Part shown: positions 32,732 through 42,665 of the stretch, one piece after another | Layout of the letters: each line of letters begins with the position of its first letter | Position numbering within the stretch: the stretch's first letter is position 1 | Assembly: GCA_022592445.1 (NCBI GenBank) | Contig: JABYQR010000166.1 | Span: forward strand, 1-64,000 | Direction of reading: 5' to 3' | Origin: Cytidiella melzeri | Taxonomy: Eukaryota > Basidiomycota > Agaricomycetes > Polyporales > Irpicaceae | Length of the DNA stretch: 64,000 nt | The notes under the pieces: model-generated | Databases searched by the model: none | The model's input: only the letters and a program-made list of their open reading frames with translations | What the model was told of the DNA's origin: nothing | Position numbers and translations under genes: made by a program

Positions 32732-35433
32732 TTATAGTGCTCCCTCCGTGGCTAGATCTCGCGCGCTGACCGCATCTGTTAGTCCCCAATAGTCTTCGTC
32801 GCCCACTCCTCTCCCCCCTTCTTTTTCAATCTCGCCCCACATCTGCTGCTCATCATCATCTACCATGGGTTCATCGTCACGTACTACTGCGGATTCCGCG
32901 GTAATAATCGCTGCACTGCAATCTAGTGCATTGGGAATTTCATATTTTGCTTCTCGTCCTGCGCGGTATTTGTTCGGACTCTCTTCCAGACCTTGTATAT
33001 ATTGCTGAACGTCATTGAAAGTTGCAGTCATGTTTTTCGTGCCGTGTGCATAGCTAAGACCAGAAAGCAGGAAGTTCTGTTCAAACACGCGGTGACAGTT
33101 TTGGTAAATCAATACCAGCGCCGATTCGTCCAGAATACGGTTTGTGGTGTAGTTTGACCCTTCACCGCCATACATCTCCTTGATAAACAGGTTCAGCAGC
33201 TCGACCACCCAATCTACCGCGCGGAAATGATGGGCGCGCCCAGTCGGATTAACGAGCATATTGTACCGGACGGCACGTCTAGTGCATGACGGTAAGCATT
33301 TGTGACCTCGCCTTTGATTACCAGGAGTACTTACCTCAATCCGACTGGGTACACATTATACAGCTGATGCATAAACAGTAGCATTCAGTTCGCATACTTA
33401 TGCTTGCCCACAGCGCGGAAAATCTGGATCCACGGTGGGAACATTGTCTCGAGACGGCCGATATCGCCTGCATTCATACTATATGATAGCTCCTCATATA
33501 GCAGTAAGTAATGATGAGTTCGCATGGTGTTTTCGTGCTGCTTATCGCGTTGCGCCGCTGATCTGTTCTTCATCTGGTATAGATTTGTGCCTTCCCCTTC
33601 CACGTACTGGGTCACAAGTTGCGCGGCAACTTTATCTATGGCTTCAAGAGTCGGTTTCGCCTCTGCCCATTTTTCCAAGGTCAGATAGCCGTAACGTCGT
33701 GCTTCGATACGCCATGCATCCAAACGAAGCACTTCCCCCACATGACCGATGAGTTCGTGTTGCTCACGGAACAAAGCATTATTGGTGAGTTTTCCCGAGC
33801 TTGCTGGTCGTAACTTAGTGACAAAAGCCATAAAACTAGACGTGTCTTTTCTTGCTGAATCCGGAGAGACTAATATTCGCCAGATAGCATCCGCAGCTGC
33901 CATCTTGAAATGGAAAAGGCCGAAGACAAAAACAACAAATTGCAGCCAAGAAGTAGGTGTCAGATCAATGGCTCGTCTTTCCATTGCGCTGATCACCCGT
34001 TCCATCGTGCCTAGATCTCCGTGAATGAGCTGAACCATGTCTCCAAGGTCCGTCATATCAACACTCGTTTCTCCTTGTGCATCTGCCTCTCCGACGCCGG
34101 CTTGAGCAAGCATATCCATAAGCACATCAATATTGCCAGATACCGTCGACTGGTTGATCTTCATCGCCTGCAGCGGAACCTGATGTGCTCGACGGATGGG
34201 AATTTGCTCGACAGCATCTGGAGCGGTAAGTGACTCTCTTAAATCTCTAAAGTATTGCGGCCTGTATTCAAATAAACTCTTTTTGAATAGGTATGCACGG
34301 AATAAGCCTCGTCGTGTCAGACGATGAGCGTCCGGATTCCGTGCTTCAAAATGCAAGGTATTCAGAAACTTCATAGTCGCGTGAGGGTGGAACTGAATAG
34401 GATTTGACGCATTAGGATTGTTCGGATTCTTCTCCCAGAGATTGTGGCCGCAACGGAGATTGTGCGCTGTAACACCGTGCTCTAGGCGAATTAGAGTGCC
34501 GGATGTCAAATGAACCAACGTATCCTGCGGCCCCTCTACAGTTGGAATTCCGGTGGAGAACTTCACGTCGAAGTTGTCATACGCATAAGACACCAAAAGT
34601 GTACGTCCTAATGTTCTGATATCTGTGAAACATTCTGACTTCAAAGAGTGGATCGCCCGATGTATCGATGTCAACGAGACGGAAATGCCCATGCGCGTGA
34701 GGACCTTGACGACCTTCTCGGGCGTATTGCACGAGTGAAGAAAAATACCCATAACACTTTGAAGTGCGTTACATTTCCGGTAACGAGAGTGTAGTAGCTG
34801 ACTCAGGATAGTAATAGTCTTCTAATGATATCGAGAGGTAAGTATGTCTATCTCCGGCGCATGGTCATACAAACTTACTATCTCCTTAAACGCACGCGGT
34901 CGGCTGCCACGCATCTTAGCCCACGGACGTTCATCGTCAACCATCTCATCCTCCGACTCGTCATCCACTGTCTCCTCTTCCTCAGAGTCTTCATCGCTGT
35001 CCCTCCCTCCAATAGGCTTCTCGTCGCTGGCTGAGTTGTCTCCTGTAACCAGACGATACACTAAGGACCACAGCATCGGCTGCTGTTCCCACATCTTCAT
35101 CGCCATTTCTTCCATACGGAACTCCCGGATTTGGTGCGGCTGCACGTGGAGAATATTGAAGTGGAGATCGCGATTGTTGTGTGATAGATCGTGTAGAGCA
35201 GATGAGTACTTTGCTGTCATACAGTCATGCGCCCACGAGACAGTGGTACTCTGACATTCCGGGCGATGATAGATCACCCCATGAGTTTCTCTTGCTCGCG
35301 CAATGAGATCCTGCAGCAGGAAAGGAAAGGGATGCTGCAAACCTTGGTGAAGCAAGACCGAGGTGGTGAGATCAACCAAGCTGATTCTGTGGCGCTCCAG
35401 ATGGACCAGGATCTCTCGAATGGCTGTGGCCAT
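32732..35433 (-). pseudogene. DUF6589-family protein, candidate DDE transposase, one internal stop
   Basis: Exons 35433-34879, 34821-33335 and 33278-32732 give 863 codons in frame. Family features: NALQSVMGIFLHSCNTPEKV, GISVSLTSIHRAIHSL, then YAYDNFDVKFSTGIPTVEG, IHGDLGTMERV, and at the C-terminal part YNMLVNPTGRAHHFRAVDW and ELLNLFIKEMYGGEGSN. An acidic low-complexity tract lies at about residues 145-170. A TGA at 33385-33387 breaks exon 2. The stop of the helicase gene lies five bases from the stop of this gene. No function is established for DUF6589 to my knowledge. D(FD), D(GDLGT) and E(IKEMYG) could form a transposase triad; that is inference. Confidence 0.82.
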
Positions 35434-35723
35434 GGTGGTAAGTGATTCTTACTTTGCACGCGGTACAATGATAATGAATTACGCAGGCGTCGCGTGACCT
35501 TCTTGCAGTATTGGTGTGTCACAGGGAAAGGAAAGAATAATATATAACTAATTACTGAGACAAGTAGGAAAAAAGCGGACACCTCCATTGTGTAGAGTAG
35601 GCTAATGATTACGTTGTAGAGTACAAATAAAGCTTACGAAGTAAAGGGGAGAAAGGGGAGGGACAAACGTTAGTAGCGGCGCGCGCTACACATGCTGCGC
35701 CACCAAGCTGATGCCGGTGCTCG

Positions 35724-38024
35724 ACTAGCGTTAGCAAGGCCGGCAAGCAGCAAGTACAATTCCTGAAGATTGAATGAGATATAACTTTTTGAGCCAGATT
35801 TGTAAACAAACTTGCTCCTGGTAGCAGCTTGACTAAGTCATTTTGTTGTGAATAGCTTCTTTGATGAGGAATGTATTGTAAGTGGGTGGTTTGTCTTTAC
35901 TGGAGCACACAATCATTCAGGAAAGGAGAAGGACTGTGCTGTATTTTTTGAAGTGAAACAATGGGTGTGAGTACAGAATCAAAACAAGTTTGTGGAGTGG
36001 AGCGTAGAGATAAAGATTGTTTGAAGTGTGTCTTCTTCGTAATTGTGTTGAACTACATCAAGTAATCTAGATACAATCTGTGTAAGCTGCAGGAGCAGGG
36101 TTACAAGTGATTATGTTATTGATAGCAAATTGAATAAATCATATAGCATGAAATAGTTAATTGCACCTGTGACTTTGTTACTAAATTTACTGTATAACGG
36201 GCATTTGCTATTGGTGACACCTTTGATAGGCAACTTGATCCGGGATACAGTGACTGTACTACAATTGATAAGTTTGATTGCAGGAAAAGGAGCCATACAT
36301 TGATGAAGGTAGTCACCAATGGTGGGAAGGGGCTTCATCTATCTTGTCATTAAACTTGTGCAGTGCTCACTGCTGATTCTAGAAAATTACTTGCTTCCAG
36401 AATGAAGGGCTTAAGGGTGTCTCATTAGATCAATTGCTAGAACATGTTACATGTGTTCTGTTGATGTCTGCACTGCCTCACCCCCATCAGAGCTGCCACA
36501 GGCTGTGTTCTGAGTGTAACTCCTGCTTATAGAGCAACTGGTGGTTGTGAAACTGTATGGAATAATGAAAGGCAGTGCTTTATGCTGATGAAACCACATC
36601 CTGTTGATGTCTGAACTGCTTCAGCCCCATTAGAACTGCCACAGGCTATGTTCTGATTTTGATTCCTCCTTAGAGAGCAACTCATGGTTGTGAAACTTTG
36701 TGCAACCATGCGACACAGTGGTTTTGGCTGATGCAACCATGTTCTGTTGATGTTAGAGCTGCATCACCCCAATTGGAACTGCAACAGATTGTGTTTTGAT
36801 TGTAACTTCTGCATAGAGAGTATTGGTTGTGAAACCTTGTGAAGCAATTGAATGCATTGCTTGCTGCCAATGCAACCATGCACTGTTGATGTCTGAACTG
36901 CCTCACCCCAATTTAAATTGCCACAGCTGTCACTCCTGCTTGGAACTCAGTGGTTGTGAAACTTTGCGGACCAATTGAATGCAGTGCTGGCTGCTGATGA
37001 AACCACATCCACCTGATATCTGTGCTACCTCACCCCCATCAGAGCTGCCACAGGCTGTGTTCTGACTGTAACTCCTGCATATAGAGCAACTGGTGGTCTT
37101 GAAACTGTACGGAAGAATCAAAGGCAGTGCTTTATGCTGATGCAACCACATCCTGTTGATGTCTGAACTGCTTCAGCCCCATTAAAACTGCCACAGGCTA
37201 TGTTCTGATTTTAATTCCTCCTTAGAGAGCAACTCATGGTTGTGAAACTTTGCGCAGCAATTCAACGCAGTGCTTGCTGCTGATGCAACCATGTCCTGTT
37301 GATGTCTGAACTGCCTCACCCCCATTGAAACTGCCACAGGCTGTGTTCTGATTGTAACTCCTGCTTTGAGAGCAATTAACAGTTGTCAAACTTGTGGAAC
37401 AATCAGATGCAGCACTCACTGCTGCCACATCCACAAATTTACATTGTCCAAAATGTAGGGGTTGAGAATTTGTAGTTAGCTTCCAAAGTACTGGAAATTC
37501 TTGGTCAGAGCCAATACTATGTGTGGCATGTCTTCTAATAGTATTCCTTGTTCAGAGAGCAAGCAATGTCTGTAGATTGCTGCACATGTACCTGACCAGA
37601 ATTTGACATTATTTGCCAGCAGGAGTGGAGTTTGAACCTGAGTCTGGATGACTTTTTTCAGTAGACTGGCCATAACTTGCTCAGTTCCACTTCAATTGGC
37701 AGGATGTTGGTACCAGGATGTTGCCACAGGATAGGGCTATCCAAAGGTGTATTATATGCATAGATTTGTACCCATATGCAGTCTATAAAAATCAAAATTT
37801 GCATTTTGATTGCAAAAGTAATCTGATACAAAGTTATAAAGAGCTGATAACAAGGCCAGTGTGATGCCATGAGCTGTATTCATTGTTTTGTTATTGACAC
37901 TATTACTGTCTGTATTCTGCCATCAAATTCCCACACTTTGGGGGACAAAAAGGTCACATCTGAAAAGACATCAATGTGCTGGAGCACACTGGAACAATTC
38001 TTCTTCATTCTTCAGGAATTGTAA
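35724..38024 (-). mobile_element. E1 repeat element, copy 2, inverted
   Basis: On the minus strand it starts at about 38024 (TTACAATTCCTGAAGAATG) and ends at about 35725 in CTAG, with the same tail and GC-rich hairpin as copy 1. It contains the same internal landmarks, including a shared non-functional 65-codon frame (37673-37476). It lies between the DUF6589 start and the right terminal repeat. No target duplication is visible. Confidence 0.75.
36440..37400 (-). repeat. Tandem repeat array in E1 copy 2
   Basis: These are units related to the 143-bp units of copy 1 (GTTGATGTCTGAACTGCCTC on the plus strand), here about six and all diverged from one another. The homogenised core seen in copy 1 is missing, so the array in copy 1 expanded after the two copies separated. 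Confidence 0.85.
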
Positions 38025-38036
38025 TTTGGGTGAATA

Positions 38037-38302
38037 TGGCGCCTGTCACTCCGGAGCCCGCTGTTTACTTGTGTTTGGTGCCAGCCGTCCTATCGAGCTT
38101 GGTAGGAATAAGGTTGAAAATTTTGATCGCGCTTCTATTTATGGTAATATAATTAGATAATCACATCAGTTAATAGTAATATTATTAATCAGTTATCTCT
38201 ATATTCGGTATATCTCATCGCACATTTAGAACATATCATCTTCCGTCAACTCCCGCGAGACGAGTCCTACCAAGCTCGATAGGGCGGCTGGGTAGGAGCC
38301 TG
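38037..38302 (-). repeat. Right terminal inverted repeat of RecQ/DUF6589 element
   Basis: The inverted counterpart of 29878-30135. It holds the same subterminal pair, 38081-38106 against 38266-38291, complementary at 25 of 26 positions. It ends GGAGCCTG at 38302 and is followed by the duplication GTCTGGGGA. Confidence 0.88.
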
Positions 38303-39672
38303 GTCTGGGGAGGGAAAGTGGCGAAATCGTTGCCGAGCCCTCAGGCATCGGGGATGGAGGAAGCGCTTGCACGTGGGTTTCATTTTGCACTAGCGGCAAG
38401 TGAGAGCAGTCCATGGAGCCATTTCAGCACACTCAAAACGATGAAGGAATGGATTGAGAATATCCTGGCTCCTTACCGACTGGGCGTCCTCGAGAGAGAT
38501 GGGCTTGATGATGACCAGCCCATGATATTATACATTGATTGTTATCCAGTCCATGCCGGCGAGCCTTTCCGAGTTTATATCTGGGATACGCATCCATACA
38601 TTATTCTCATCTTCGTACCCCGAAACTGCACGCCTATCTTTCAGCCCGCCGATGTTGGCCTTCATCGTCCCGTCAAGCATATTCTCAAGCAAGAGTTGTT
38701 CCAATATCTCGCAAACGTACATCAGGCACAGATGGAGACGGGATTGAAACCTGAAGACGTCCGCATTACAATGTCCCTTCCTCAGCTTCGAGATGCTTCT
38801 GTTGCTGGACTTGTGCGTGCGTACAATTTTCTCAGTGGCCCAGATGGCCGCGATCTCATCAAAATGGTTAGTTCTTGTATTCTATTAAAACCTCTCGCGA
38901 CGCTAATAAACCGCTTGTTTAAGTCCTGGAGGAAGTCCAAAGCAAAGGAGTGGTGCCTTTCTGAAGAATGTCTTACCAGTAAAGCTGCTCGAAGTGCTTT
39001 GAATGACTATCTCAAACGCGACCCCTCCTTGCGCGACGAAATCGAAGCTCGACTCGGGACTGTTCGGGGCCTGGATGACACTCAGCCAAGCGATGAAAAC
39101 GAGATCGATCACTTTGTCGATGATGATAGTGATGTTCCGCTATCCGCTGTGATCAATGAGACTGTTGGTCAGAGGGTCAGCGAGCACACAGAGCGGGCTA
39201 TGTTCACAGTAAACTCCATCACTCGCGGCGATGCCGGGTTGGGGCTTGTTGCAGCGGGGCCAGATGAGGATGTTTGGCAATTTGATGATGAGGGTCAAAG
39301 GTGGATTGACACTGGTGAGTTACCCGCGGAGGAGGTGGACAATGATGGTGGAGATGACGGAGATAATGAAGAAGAATAAATTAGAGTATTTTACTGAATT
39401 TTACCGAATTTTTTCGCCGCTTTCACTGTCACGCTTCTTGTTTAGCAACGCGCCCCGCGTTATGCGTTACCTAGCCTCGAATTAGCAACGTAACAAGCCC
39501 TGCGTTATGCGTGACCGTTGCCACCATACATGGAGGGACAGTAGAGAAAGTATATACAAGTACACTACGGACTACGCTAATGAAAATGACCGTTTGTAAA
39601 AGTATAAAGGTACACATCGCGATATTTTATAGTATACAGTGCGCGGTATAGTTCGATTTGCAGAGAGTCCGT

Positions 39673-41084
39673 TCAAAGAGAAGACAATCCAGGCTCTAAA
39701 GAAGGCTCGAGCTCAGCGGGCTTGATTTTTACCTCCTTCATTTTGCCTTGAAATTTTTCCTCCCTATGAAAGATACTCATCCAGTCCTCTTTCTTCTCCA
39801 TATGTCTCTGAGTCAGCCAGACCAGCTGGTGATTGCTAAGATGATTGCGACCATTGAAGACCTCCATTGCTGTGTGAAAGTCCGCAACTGAGATGAAGTA
39901 CGTATTCCAGATGTTGTCACAGTCCGGCCACTGTCCCCTCTTGAGCTTGAGGTAGATCCGGGCACAGGCTGTGATCTCCTTGATCCGCTGGGACTTTGCA
40001 AATTCCTCCAACTCCTCAACCATCTCACGATAATGCTCGCATTTGTTGCCCATGCTAACAACCATTGTATCAACAAGTCCCTTGGAGCGTAAGACCAGCT
40101 CATTGGGCGTATAGTTGGGATGGTTGACGTGTTGCATGGCAAGGATGGAACAAACTTGCTCCGGCCTGAAAACCTCCCCCTTTGGTCCATCCACGCCGTA
40201 AACCATACCACACGGATAGACGGGCAAAGCCGGCCTAGTGTCGGTACAACCAACGTGGACCCAGTCGTCGAATGAAAAAGTGGGAATGACTGGTTGGGGA
40301 GCGAATACCGTTGGCCATGAATCTCCAACCTGTCCCTCCTCCTGAGTAGTAGAGGACGGAACCGGAGTAGGCTCGGCAGCAGAAGTGGCCTGGACTACTG
40401 GTTCTGAAGAATCATGAGAAACTGGTGAACTGATATTTAAACCGTTCATACCATCAACGATATCTGGAATGACCGGTGTAGGTGGATTGACCATAGTTGA
40501 AGAAGTCTGTGGAGATGCAAACTTATTTAATGCTTGGGCAACCATGTCCCAAAGCGATAATCCTGCACTCACAAAAGGCGGTGGCATTGGAGTAGGATGA
40601 CAATGAGGATGAGGGTGCGACGGTGACGCAGATCGACGAGGAGGTGCAGCATTAACCCTGGAAGAAGTTTGGGTTTGATGTGCCCTTATTTCCACGCTGA
40701 CATTACGAGGCCTTCGTCTGTATAGATCCAATTCCGCCTCTCGATTGGCTTCATCGATGATACAATTAACCTCTCGGAGGTGCCTTTGCCTATCACTCTG
40801 CCTGAATCTGTCCCAGCCGTGACGACCGAGAAGACTATACTCCATTGGTTCCATGCGCCTGACTCCGTCCCTGTCAACGTAGTTGACATTGATCCTAGCA
40901 TCCTGAGCATCGGTTGACTCATACGGATGGAGATGGGAGTTGGTGAACTCCTTATCTCCATAACGATGGGGTGACCCATACGGTCAAACCGAGTATAGTC
41001 ATGAACGCGGTAGGGATCATTAGGAGAGTGGGGAGCGAAGCGGGCATTGACGCGACAGGAAGTGCGGCGAGAGTTATTAGGCAT
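39673..41084 (-). pseudogene. C1 ORF0, unknown protein between LTR and gag
   Basis: The frame from 40854 to 39673 has 393 codons. A start at about 41084 (MPNNSRRTSCRVNARFAPHS) joins it after a frameshift near 40950. The product has an Arg-rich N-terminus (RRRPRNVSVEIRAH), a Pro/Ser/Thr-rich middle and a predicted globular C-terminal part (EVFRPEQVCSILAMQHVNHP, EVFNGRNHLSNHQLVWL). No family is recognised. A capsid-like role or a captured host gene are both possible. Confidence 0.55.
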
Positions 41085-41877
41085 CTTCAAAAATATAACG
41101 GTCTGGAAGAGAGAATTGAAAGTATAAGATTTATGTCGTCGTATTCAATCCACAACACTTTCCTTGAGAAAGTCCTGGGGATTGCTAATGGAAAAGTCGA
41201 ATGTGAGTAAAAGTTTTCCACAAGTGATTCAAGACGAGTATGACCACTTGCAACTTCGACTTCTACCAGTCGGTATGATACGACGAAAACATAATGGCGC
41301 ATGTAAGAGACACCACGAAGTATAGGAGAGTCCACAATCTCCGTGATACCAAAAGTAAAAGTGGACGACATGCCTCAAGAAATTCTACAGCTACAAAAAG
41401 CGGCAATTTCTAATTCCAGGACTGACTGACGTGCGCCAACACGAAGGTCCTAGGCCTCTAAGTCACGAGCTTAGAGTGCCACTCAACACTACCCTCCTAT
41501 TGTACTACTCCGCCGATCTACCACTTGTACAAGTGGGAGCTTGTTCCTCCACCACCGGATTTTACACTGCGTGTTAGGCAGATTCCGCGTAATGCACGAC
41601 TCGTTAAAGTCGAGAACCACCAAGGGTGGCTTAAGTATTCAGCTGGGTTGGGAGTGCGTACGCAAGGGGCAAGTAGGTGAGGGAATTAGCTGTAGAAAAT
41701 CAGTTGGGAATATTGTATTCGAAGCTGAGGCAGTCAACCAGTACAACTCTACTACTACTATGTGGCCAAACAAAGTAACGTAGAGAAACTTACTTATAAG
41801 AAAGCTTGGGGGATACTGGTTGATGGATGTTGTTGAGAGTGTGGATGTAGTTAAGCTAAAAGCCGGGGCTCATAACC
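41085..41877 (-). other. C1 leader with primer-binding site
   Basis: About 0.8 kb of untranslated leader between the 5' LTR and ORF0. No convincing gene is seen. Next to the LTR, on the minus strand, GGTTATGAGCCCCGGC (41863-41878) is the same tRNA-Met anticodon-type primer site as in C2 and C3. Confidence 0.65.
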
Positions 41878-42424
41878 TAACAAAGTGGAATATGTGTGCG
41901 AGGGGTAGAGGCTGTTAAGCTTCGAAGATGAGTCTTATTATTCTTGCTGCTTCAGCAGCCCTGCTTATATACATGTCTGTATCTACTTATGTAAGCAACT
42001 ACTATACATGTCTACTTCAGCTATTCTACTGTATTACTAAGTGCATGACTCATGCATGACTCATGCTATGAGTGCATGACTCATTGTATGACTAGGCTCA
42101 GCACTTGTACCAGAGGCGTACATAATGAGTAAATGACTCATGCTAGTACTTGTCCTCAGATGTATGCTTTAGGCATCCTCTGGAGTCATACGTGCTTTCC
42201 ATGTCATTCCCTATGCTACTAGAACACAGGCGTACATATATGTATAGTACTACTACAACCCATATCTGTACGTCTCAGCTAATGTGATGGTTACTACTTG
42301 AGTTTTCATATACAGCTGCATAATTCCCATATCAAGACTGTGGGAACTCTGCTACCTAAAGCGTCCTTGTAATAAGGCGTGGGAAACTACATATCATATC
42401 ATATTATATTATATAGTTTTAACA
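41878..42424 (-). repeat. 5' LTR of C1
   Basis: 547 bp, closely matching 22112-22658. Several TGAGTCAT-like motifs lie at 42044-42140. It is followed on the right by the duplicated AGCAG and the second part of the family A LTR. Confidence 0.9.
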
Positions 42425-42665
42425 AGCAGCTGCCTGTACGCTCCTAGCCCCCATCTTGACCTCTTGGTCTTTACTGGGCTAGGTAAGCAAACCCCTCTTG
42501 TACTACATAGCGGGTAGTATCAATCTAACTTGGTCTTTACTGGGCTAGCAACTTGCATAAAGTTTGATAGCTGGTGAGAGCATTGTGCTTCAAGCCTGCC
42601 ACCACCTCTTCGTTGTCTTCCACATCGTGTCCCTTTTAGTTGCGTCGAGCTTTGTCTCCGTGACA

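Larger units (their letters stand above)
29878..38302. mobile_element. RecQ helicase + DUF6589 TIR element, candidate novel transposon
   Basis: An 8425-bp unit with long imperfect terminal inverted repeats (about 260 bp, starting CAGGCTCCTACCCAGCCGCC) and a 9-bp duplication GTCTGGGGA (29869-29877 and 38303-38311). It interrupts the pogo transposase in frame. It carries a rightward RecQ-like helicase gene and a leftward DUF6589 gene, tail to tail. Discounting the E1 copy it is about 6.1 kb. A 9-bp duplication with long inverted repeats recalls Mutator-like elements, but neither gene is a MULE transposase I recognise. Confidence 0.88.
27993..39379 (+). pseudogene. pogo-like transposase, split by the RecQ/DUF6589 element
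   Basis: The first part (27993-29877) has a long N-terminal region with a charged coiled coil (about residues 265-325), then a helix-turn-helix-like segment (ATVWKWKAKGLNKWSD), then the first DDE motif in TVNVDQMGMYILP. The second part resumes at 38312, with the second Asp in ILYIDCYPVHAG (about 38540) and the third in IFQPADVGLHRPVKH (about 38640), followed by an acidic tail. A short intron probably spans 38866-38923. The frame is continuous once the insertion and one GTCTGGGGA are discounted, so the host transposon was intact here when hit. A start at 28050 is an alternative. Confidence 0.85.
27792..39541 (+). mobile_element. pogo-like DNA transposon (Tc1/mariner superfamily)
   Basis: The ends are perfect 25-bp inverted repeats starting CTGTCCCTCCATGTATGG, flanked by TA on both sides (27790-27791 and 39542-39543). 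The single gene encodes a DDE_1 transposase. Minus the 8.4-kb insertion the element is about 3.3 kb. It lies in the leader/gag region of C1. Confidence 0.92.
22112..42424 (-). mobile_element. Ty1/copia retrotransposon C1, minus strand, with nested pogo
   Basis: Two 547-bp LTRs (22112-22658 and 41878-42424) are flanked by AGCAG (22107-22111 and 42425-42429). Transcription would run right to left. In that order come the 5' LTR, PBS, a leader, ORF0, [pogo insertion], a small ORF, gag, protease, integrase, RT and RNase H. Without the pogo insertion C1 is about 8.5 kb, long for a copia because of the extra ORFs ahead of gag. Confidence 0.92.
21593..42665 (+). mobile_element. LTR of gypsy family A in C2, itself split by C1
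   Basis: The two LTR parts are 21593-22111 and 42425-42665. They start TGTCGTGGATGACC and end GTCTCCGTGACA, flanked by AGTCC at 21588-21592 and 42666-42670. No gypsy internal region is present, so this is a solo LTR. Copia C1 sits just after its TATATAAGCAG promoter-like motif. Confidence 0.92.

Noticed and set aside
29878..38302. A Starship or Crypton element
   Set aside because: No tyrosine recombinase is seen and the element has TIRs with a 9-bp duplication, unlike those classes.
684..39541. One giant element bounded by the two inverted E1 copies
   Set aside because: The E1 copies sit in unrelated targets (a gypsy LTR and the RecQ/DUF6589 element), each with its own boundaries, so they are separate insertions.
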